Shown piece after piece: positions 57,292 through 64,000 of a stretch of 64,000 nt of DNA (its first letter is position 1; each line of letters opens with the position of its first letter). The notes below the pieces were generated by a model. The model saw only the letters and a list, made by a program, of their open reading frames with translations. It was not told the origin of the DNA and made no database searches. The position numbers and the translations under genes were made by a program. The DNA is from Nemopilema nomurai (Eukaryota > Cnidaria > Scyphozoa > Rhizostomeae > Rhizostomatidae): the NCBI GenBank assembly GCA_003864495.1, contig PEDN01001352.1, positions 1,302,001 through 1,366,000 of the forward strand, written 5' to 3'.

Positions 57292-59922
57292 CTAAATTGA
57301 ATTAAAAACGGAGTCTCTAGCGGCATTTGGTCGACAGCTGATACAAGACTGGCTCATATCGATATAACATTCATAACAAAATGTCGCAAAACAGTCTTCG
57401 TTGCGACAGACAAACGTCTTTCTGGCCGTCAAACTGTTGCAAATCATGCACCGGTAGACAAAGAGCTTTTCCATCAGATTCCTTAGGTGAATGGGTAGCG
57501 CCCGGAAGATTCGGTGCCCAATTCCGATTTTCCATCTGATTCTTCGGCCCTCTGACAACATTCGACCACGTTGCTTGCAGGCTTTCCAGAAGCGTGCCCG
57601 ATCGTGCAAGATCTTGTAATACAGATAGACACCTCTGGCCGACTCTTTCTTTGGGTAGAAAAACGAGCAAATGCGACTTCTCGAGCGAAGGGCGTAGCTT
57701 TGGAAAATAATAGCCACGATAAGCAAGGCCAGTACTATGCAAATCGAGTAAACAATGTTCATTTCGAGCGCTGTTAACTCACCAGAGCATTCACTCGAAG
57801 TGTGCCCTTCGAGGTGTGACAAAGCTTCGTAGACGGCCTTGTCCAGAAAAATGCTCAGCAAAACAACAACGCCAAATGACAGCCAAACAACGACCCACTT
57901 CACAACTTGCTTCACTTCCTGAGATGTTTGCAGGAATGACGAAGGCAGGACATATGTGCGGAATTCAAGCTTTCTCAATGGAAAAAGTTTGTTTCTCAAC
58001 CCGCGGTCCTTTCGCTCACAGTCCAAAGCCTGCAGTTTGCCTGTGATGTAAATGTTATCCATTTCCTTGTTCGACAAATAGTCCCTGTTATACCAGTAAG
58101 CTTCGTGAACCAACAACAGAAGTAGCAACGGCAACAGCTGTAGCAGTGCATTTCTCAAGTTGAAAATCGACTTGTCCACATATTCCTTCGATTTCTTGTT
58201 CTGTCCTTGTTCGTCAAGAGAACACAGTGTCTTTGCCTCGCTGAAATTTCTGCAAATCTCATCAAAGCGAGGCTCCACCATCTTCATTACGCACGACTTA
58301 TTCTTAGCACTGCATACAGGTAACGCGTTCTCCAAAGCCATGCGCAGCGCATTTTGACAAGTTTTGGCCTTCCCTTGCTGTTGGCGAGGAAGGCTAGAAG
58401 CGTTCAGCGTTCGATTCTCTAATTGGCTCGGTCGCGTAGAATACGGGTCCAATACCTGGACCTGCTTATAGCTTTCTTGTACTAACGGGATGACACCACT
58501 TGCATTGGATGCAACAGACTTGCAGTGCCGCACCATACCAAGGTTGCCGGCAATGTTGCAAGCTGGACCGGCAATTATCAAGACACATAGTGTCAGACAA
58601 AGGCCTATTTTGACTTTCTTGGAAAACAAACTTGGGGCTAGTAGCGTTGTAATGCACAACCAGCGTCGCTTCCCCATTGTTAGAAGCCCAACGAATACGA
58701 TGGCAAACACGTTTACTGCTGTCGTAAAAGAAAGTAGTGGCGACGTCTTGAAAACCTGGAGCATCACCAAAAACAGCCCAATTGCTATTAAAATACTTAT
58801 GAAAAAATACAGCAACACAAAAAGTCTCTCCGCCCTTAATTTCCCTTGGCCCTCGAACTGGTTTGAGGACTTTTGATCTGTCGCCCAAGTTTCATAGACT
58901 GACTCGGAATTCTCACCAACTGAATCTAAAGGAATCTTCACTGAATCTGGAGAAGCGAATCCTGATTGCCTTTCATCAAAACTCGTGCTTTTCCTTTGGT
59001 ACATCACCTTTAGCGTGACTCCTTTTTCTTCGCTCGAGGCGAGTTCTCCGTTCAAGATACTAACACGCGGTGTAAATGCGGGTATCTCATACCCATCTTC
59101 ATCCTGAATCGACGGTCGCGGACTTGCGTTGCGTTGTGAACTTGCGTTGCGTTGTGGACTTGCGTTGCGGTGCGGACTCTCTTGAAAACTACTCAGCAGC
59201 GGAGCTTCGCTGATCACTGTGTTGCAGTAGCTTTGTCGTGTGATAACAGCCTCGTTCTCCGTCTGCTTATCCCCACTATAATGACTGCAGCTGTTGTAGC
59301 CCTCATCCGATTCACGCGAGCGGAGCCTTCCGTGCTTGTCGCTGGAATCCCGCTTCCTGCGCGCTCTTGGTGGCGCCGTCGGCAACGGATTCGTAATGAG
59401 ATTCGGCGAAAGTGGCACGTACTCGTCTGCGATCTCCGATTCCTCTTCGCTGGTTATCTGGTTCTTGTCTCCTTGATGCCCAAACGGCTTCACGATACTC
59501 GTTGGCCGGTGTTTCCCTTCGTGACCCTGTGGTTTTCTCGGACAGTCTTTCTCGAACACGGACGACGACCTTTTGCAACCCGTTCTGATCTCGTCAGACT
59601 CCTCTCTGATCTCGTCAGACTGCTCTCTTTCGCTCGGCATATTGTCATCATCAGCACCGTCATCGGTCAGTTCTTGGATGCAGCCTCTCGGTATCTGCAC
59701 GGACTTCTGCGAAACCAGCGTCTTGCCGACGAAAAAATCATCATCATGCGGCTGAACATCAACGATAATGTCTCCCTTCTCGACCGCAAGAAGCTCGCCA
59801 GTAGAGCGAGAATTAGCAATGATCGGAGCTTCGAAATCCTGAACGACTTTGTAATAATTTCGCATCATAATCTCGGTGAAAAACTCCAGCCAACAGTTAA
59901 CTAATGTATTGGATTTCCTCAA
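57292..59922 (-). CDS. SH3-like / DC-STAMP / RING-like membrane protein (DCST1/2-related), intronless
   Basis: 876 residues in one exon. Residues 23-85 look like an SH3 domain: YYKVVQDFEAP (ALYDY-like), GELLAVEKGDIIVDV, FFVGK where SH3 domains usually have a Trp, and IPRGCIQEL for the FPxxYV strand. Residues 86-360 are polar and disordered, acidic (DDGADDDN), with PTAPPRARRK and a short RNASPQ/RNASSQ repeat (252-268). The membrane core has predicted helices near 366-390, 397-416, 438-459, 592-610, 673-695 and 723-742, with a cysteine-rich luminal loop (C522-C567) bearing NRT and NAS glycosylation sites. The DC-STAMP-like part spans about 585-775. The end is an all-Cys RING-like zinc site: C825-x2-C-x10-C-x4-C-x4-C-x2-C-x7-C-x2-C863. 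DCST1/DCST2 relatives (Drosophila sneaky, worm SPE-42) act in sperm-egg fusion, and DCST1 has E3 ligase activity. An N-terminal SH3 is not typical. Translation may start at M19/M20, next to the SH3 strand. Confidence 0.9.
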   Translation of the reverse strand: MRKSNTLVNCWLEFFTEIMMRNYYKVVQDFEAPIIANSRSTGELLAVEKGDIIVDVQPHDDDFFVGKTLVSQKSVQIPRGCIQELTDDGADDDNMPSEREQSDEIREESDEIRTGCKRSSSVFEKDCPRKPQGHEGKHRPTSIVKPFGHQGDKNQITSEEESEIADEYVPLSPNLITNPLPTAPPRARRKRDSSDKHGRLRSRESDEGYNSCSHYSGDKQTENEAVITRQSYCNTVISEAPLLSSFQESPHRNASPQRNASSQRNASPRPSIQDEDGYEIPAFTPRVSILNGELASSEEKGVTLKVMYQRKSTSFDERQSGFASPDSVKIPLDSVGENSESVYETWATDQKSSNQFEGQGKLRAERLFVLLYFFISILIAIGLFLVMLQVFKTSPLLSFTTAVNVFAIVFVGLLTMGKRRWLCITTLLAPSLFSKKVKIGLCLTLCVLIIAGPACNIAGNLGMVRHCKSVASNASGVIPLVQESYKQVQVLDPYSTRPSQLENRTLNASSLPRQQQGKAKTCQNALRMALENALPVCSAKNKSCVMKMVEPRFDEICRNFSEAKTLCSLDEQGQNKKSKEYVDKSIFNLRNALLQLLPLLLLLLVHEAYWYNRDYLSNKEMDNIYITGKLQALDCERKDRGLRNKLFPLRKLEFRTYVLPSSFLQTSQEVKQVVKWVVVWLSFGVVVLLSIFLDKAVYEALSHLEGHTSSECSGELTALEMNIVYSICIVLALLIVAIIFQSYALRSRSRICSFFYPKKESARGVYLYYKILHDRARFWKACKQRGRMLSEGRRIRWKIGIGHRIFRALPIHLRNLMEKLFVYRCMICNSLTARKTFVCRNEDCFATFCYECYIDMSQSCISCRPNAARDSVFNSI

Positions 59923-61756
59923 CTTGAGAGCATTACGAAAATTGATTTTCTCTTCCCACGGCCTTCACGCAAACTTGTTCTTGCCGCATCTGTTGAAAAC
60001 AAGCAAACAAAAACATTTGAGAGAATTCAACATTGTGATAATAGCGACAAGACATTAGCATAAGCTCGCATAAAACAGAGAAAGAAGCACACGCCCTTAA
60101 GGCCTAAGTACCTCCGATAACATGAAACTATCGTCTTGTAGTCCGGCATTCAGACGGAATTACCAAACAGATTGCCCAACATCCAGCCGGATAATTTTGT
60201 TCTTGCAGGTATCTCCGTTGAAAAACACGGTAATTTTTCAAAGAACAGCAGTCACGAATTAATCCGAAAACCTCTGATCGAAGATAAAACAAGCACATCA
60301 TAATACAACGTCATAAAATATTAAACGTGCAGAATACCCATGGAGCTACGGCCATGACGTATGGACAGGTGAATAAGAGTTTTGTGTTGTTGAACAATCG
60401 ACTGAGAGCACTAATACTACAAGGCTCCCTTCAGCCGATTTGCCCGTCCATCTGTTTAAGGTCCTTTATGGTGTAAGACAATGCCCAATATGCCTAAACC
60501 AATGAATTTTCAATGGCAAATCGGAGTCGTGGAGAAAAGGCACAGAGTTGAAATAAGCTTACTGAATCAGCGGAGACGGATAGCACAATGCGAGAGAACA
60601 GTTTGACATGGCGAAAGAAAACACCCCTGGATGGGCATTTTGTCGTGTGAAAAAGGAGAGAGACAGCGATAGGGCAGCGTCTTGTTTTCCGTCGTCGAAC
60701 ATAAAAAGCCGCCCTACTTGATACTCTCTTTGAGCTGCAGTTTCGGGTATGAGTCACTTTTTTCTACTCGACTGCTCCTAAAAAACCGACAACTTGATGC
60801 GTGGCAATGAGAGTGAATATATTCGGTCTCGTTCGGTTCAAGAAGTTCTAATTCTTAGTCCTATACTATTATATTCTTAGTCTATGGAGATATCGAAGCT
60901 GAGCGCATTCGTCCCTTTTTGTGGACAAATCTGCAAAACAAACAAGAGGCAACTGAACGAGAAAGTTCATCCGGCACCGTCATAATAATAATAACAACAA
61001 CAATGATAATAATGTTAATCATCAGCGTCATTGTTGTCACCATCAAATCCACATCGCGCTTTGATTATTCAGTGCTGATGCGCAGAACTTGATTTACACT
61101 ACTTTAGAAACCGCTAATTTCATGGGCAAAATTAGATCGACTCAGCGCTTCTCAAATTTTGCCTGAAAATGTCACCCCAAAGCGGCCTCATTCATTGCCC
61201 ATCAACAAAGGTGCCCAATTATATAGAACAGAGCACCTACCATGAGATTACCAAAGACTGTAGACAAAAATTGAAACAAACAAGAGAAATTAAGCATTGT
61301 CAACCTGTGGAAGCCATGGAAAATCGACTTGGAATACCACAAATAAAATGTGTACAAAAAATAAATAGGCAATACTATTTTCTACTAAAAATTTATTGGT
61401 TGCTAAAATTTCTACATACGAACTTTGGCTCATGTTGGAAACTCTGGATTTTACTAAAGTTTTGCTTTCAGTTTTGAAGCATCTTAATTTTTACTTTTAT
61501 CAATTTATAAAAACAAATGCTTTACAATAGAATCAGTGACGATGATAATAACCGTAAAATTAAAGTCAATTGATTATTTGCCTATAGACTTCAGAAAATG
61601 CTCGGGAGTAACTTTCTTGGAATGTTCGATAAGTTCAAAAAGAAGTGCCAGTTTCAAGCTGTTTAGGGCCGACAGTCAACAAAAGTCATTAAAAAAGACA
61701 GTGGGTGGGCATGTATTGCTAGCCAGTGGCGCACAAGCTTCTACGAAATAGGACAG
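59923..61756. other. Intergenic upstream of the DC-STAMP-like gene
   Basis: Should hold the minus-strand gene promoter. Frames at 60494-60757 (-) and 61169-61477 (+) lack motifs. An ATAATAATAACAACAACAA simple run lies near 60983-61012. Confidence 0.45.
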
Positions 61757-62075
61757 CAAGGAAGTCGGACGGTGGGGAAGTCGGACGGTGGGGAAGTTGG
61801 ACGGTGGGGGAAGTTGGACGGTGGGGAAGTTGGACGGTGGGGAAGTTGGACGGTGGGGAAGTTGGACGGTGGGGAGGTTGGACGGTCGGGAGGTTGGACG
61901 GTGGGGCGGTAGAAAATTCGGATGGCAGGAAAGTCAGATAGAAGGAAAGTCAGATGGTATGAAAGTCAGATAGTAGGAAAGTCAGATGTTAGGAAAGTCA
62001 GATGGCAGGAAAGTCAGACGGTAGGAAAGTCTGACAGAAGGAAAATCAGATATCAAGAAAGTCGGACGACGGTCT
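61757..62075. repeat. 16-bp minisatellite, about 20 copies in two subfamilies
   Basis: First half: GAAGTTGGACGGTGGG units. Second half: AAAGTCAGATGGTAGG units. Same 16-bp period throughout, with the G-rich form passing into the A-rich form near 61920. Open frames over it are repeat artefacts. Confidence 0.93.
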
Positions 62076-62539
62076 CTATGGACAATGAGCATCCTGTCCG
62101 GAAAACGCATCGTCCTATTCATTTTGGCTTATGTGATAATCGAAAAGTAACCGATAAATCCTTCACAGGAGTGATTCATCACTAGCTTATAATGCCTTAA
62201 GAAAATTATGGTCATGAGAAACGGATATCCAAATGTCGTATGTTAACTTCTGTTCACCCGTCTCACGAAGGCGCCATATTAAAAAAGCGGTTTTTCGCAG
62301 AAAGATACGATTTCGGTGATATCCCAGTGTTTCAGAGGACATACTAATTACCAGATTTTTTTGTAAGTCCAGTCCAGGCGGGAGCCCCAAATTATTGTCA
62401 AACTGCAGTATGTATCTTTGTAATGGTGTACTGAATGAAAAGGAATACAACGGGCTGCCCCCTCCCTCCAATATGAATTTAGTTCTGAAGGCACTGTTAC
62501 TTTTATTGCAATTGTGATGCCCCCGTTGTGTTGTTGCAG

Positions 62540-62598
62540 GTCGCAGTTCTACCGGGAATTTTCTTTTTTCTCCAGAACTACTCAGCTCCGTTTCTAGA
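62540..62598 (+). other. Orphan exon candidate
   Basis: Acceptor TTGTGTTGTTGCAG and donor TCTAGA|GTAAGTCTGG are both strong around 59 bases. One frame is open and hydrophobic (VAVLPGIFFFLQNYSAPFLE). No linked exon found in the window; phase does not fit the 55302 exon, since that join would create a stop. Confidence 0.3.
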
Positions 62599-64000
62599 GT
62601 AAGTCTGGCATTGTTATAAATAACCTATGATGGAGGTCGGTTTTAAATAGTGGTGACGAGCGTAAGCCGTCATACGTAGTAAGCCATTCGTTTAAGTTTA
62701 GCTATTAGATCTGGGAACACAAAATCATCTCAAGTTGACATACGTAAACTCGTAGTAGAAACCAACCTTGAGAAGCTTCAAAACTGCAGCCAGTCTTCCA
62801 AAATTTACAATATATTTGAAAATTTTTCATTATCGCTGAAACGGATATCTCTAGGAAACGTGAATGGGGGACACTGAAGTAAAACGAAGCGTCAGAAGGA
62901 TGCACCCAAGTAAATATGCTCTGCCGGTCAATTCAGATTGAAGATTTTAATCTTATGCTAGGTCAAGTAATCCGACCGCATTCAAGCAACGAGTAGGGGG
63001 AAGACTCCATAATAGATTAACCGCTCAAGAAACAATGCAATTAAAACGTCCTAGAAAAAGTTCTCTCAGAAAACTGTAAACAACATTCAACGAGCCTCTG
63101 CTGAATAAAAGCAACCGCCTCGTGTTCTTGGCAAATTGCCTGCTACCACCTCTCTATGCAAAAACATGCTGGGAGAGCAGTATGAGGGAATGGAGGGAAC
63201 AATGTGCTGTTTCCTTCGTCTAAATTTTTTTTCAAGGGTTGGAAAGACGATTCAGTATAAATGACATAAGTCTCAAATCATTAAAAATCTCTGACAACAA
63301 GCAATGGCTATATCTGCATAAACAGCAAAAGGGCTTTGGCAAAGGGTCTTTCAGCTCTCCCCCTCGTTTTTCATGTCTCCCAAATTCTCTTCTTAATGTC
63401 CCATTTTCAACAAAAGGCCCTTTCATTACGGGCAGTTTTACACAAAGCAAAGGTATAGCTTTACAAAAGTGTTTGAGCTCAGCTGCGTATAATTGTAGCT
63501 TAGCACTTCAGGCTGTAGAATAAAAACCAAATCTGGCAATCTGGAATCAAGTTTCCAAAGACTAAATTTTCTTGCAACGAAGAAACTTGTTACTCGAATA
63601 TTTTGCTGCGACCATCAATATCTCTCAATTAAATTATTACACTGACTGAGTGCTAATTGGAGACAGAGTTTTCCAAATAGGCACTCTCTTACAAAATGTA
63701 AAATTTAACAATGCACGAAGCATGATTCATCTCTTCATGAATGAACTGACCTCCTCAACTTCGCCCCCTTCGACGTATAAAAAGCTGCATTCAGAAGAAC
63801 GGTTTTAATTGCATGTTGTCATCATCATCCCCGTGGTGTGAAATCGGACACACGCACTTCACTTTACACAGACGTTCTATTTTCGCCATGATGTGGCCAA
63901 AATAAATCTCGGGAATGCGGCTGAACTATTTCTAAACAATAGTGAGCTTTTATCGAATGGAACCTTATTCAAATACAGGACAAAGAATTGCCAGAGGGCA
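62599..64000. other. Window-end intergenic sequence
   Basis: No supported coding region; the open frame at 63239-63523 lacks an ATG start and motifs. Confidence 0.45.
63776..63784 (+). promoter_or_regulatory. TATA-box-like site
   Basis: TATAAAAAG in a moderately GC-rich setting (CCCCCTTCGACG upstream). Could be the core promoter of a + strand gene beginning near the window end; no coding start is confirmed downstream. Confidence 0.3.

Noticed and set aside
59152..59904. 250-codon + strand frame antisense to the DC-STAMP-like gene
   Set aside because: A shadow of the real minus-strand frame in a GC-richer coding exon; Arg/Ser-rich with no domain.
61726..62185. Frames across the 16-bp minisatellite
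   Set aside because: Low-complexity repeat translation.

Overview
The window is animal nuclear DNA, most likely from an anthozoan cnidarian (coral or sea anemone type). It is AT-rich. The genes have GT-AG introns of a few hundred bases to several kilobases, mixed with intronless GPCR and DC-STAMP-type genes. The proteins are close to bilaterian housekeeping proteins (TOMM20, NAA30, SLC46) but sit beside lineage-type receptors. The clade is inferred from gene style and was not tested by a search. No prokaryotic operon, CRISPR array or rRNA/tRNA gene was seen.

Layout, left to right. (1) 452-5189 (+): TOMM20 in five coding exons, with a reverse-transcriptase relic in intron 2. (2) 5190-17468: long gene-poor stretch with two MITE-like inverted-repeat elements, one well-formed orphan exon and simple repeats. 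(3) 17469-22969 (+): a hybrid channel with a glutamate-receptor-like binding domain and a perfect K+ filter (TVGYGD). (4) 24219-25298 (-): an intronless class A GPCR, with an upstream ORF overlapping its start as ATGA. (5) 26805-30071 (+): NAA30, the NatC catalytic subunit. (6) 31590-36177 (+): an unrecognised coiled-coil/basic/EF-hand protein. (7) 37400-40516 (+): an SLC46/PCFT-like MFS transporter. (8) 43880-52052 (+): a small two-exon protein with a transcobalamin-C-terminal/DUF4430-like fold, whose single 7.8 kb intron is packed with hairpin-rich satellites and a tandem composite repeat. (9) 52053-57291: a non-LTR retrotransposon fragment and two possible small coding pieces. (10) 57292-59922 (-): an intronless 876-residue protein joining an SH3-like domain, a disordered linker, a DC-STAMP membrane core and an all-cysteine RING-like end. 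(11) 59923-64000: intergenic, with a 16-bp minisatellite and one orphan exon.

The genes do not form a pathway. They are independent neighbours, mostly on the + strand. The strongest candidates for something little described are the K+-signature glutamate-receptor-like channel, the SH3/DC-STAMP/RING fusion, and the intronic repeat complex. In that complex one small hairpin core is kept through three satellite tiers with different period lengths, flanked by a module that is itself a row of perfect stem-loops. Exon boundaries come from reading frames and splice-site consensus. No transcript, alignment or database search was available.
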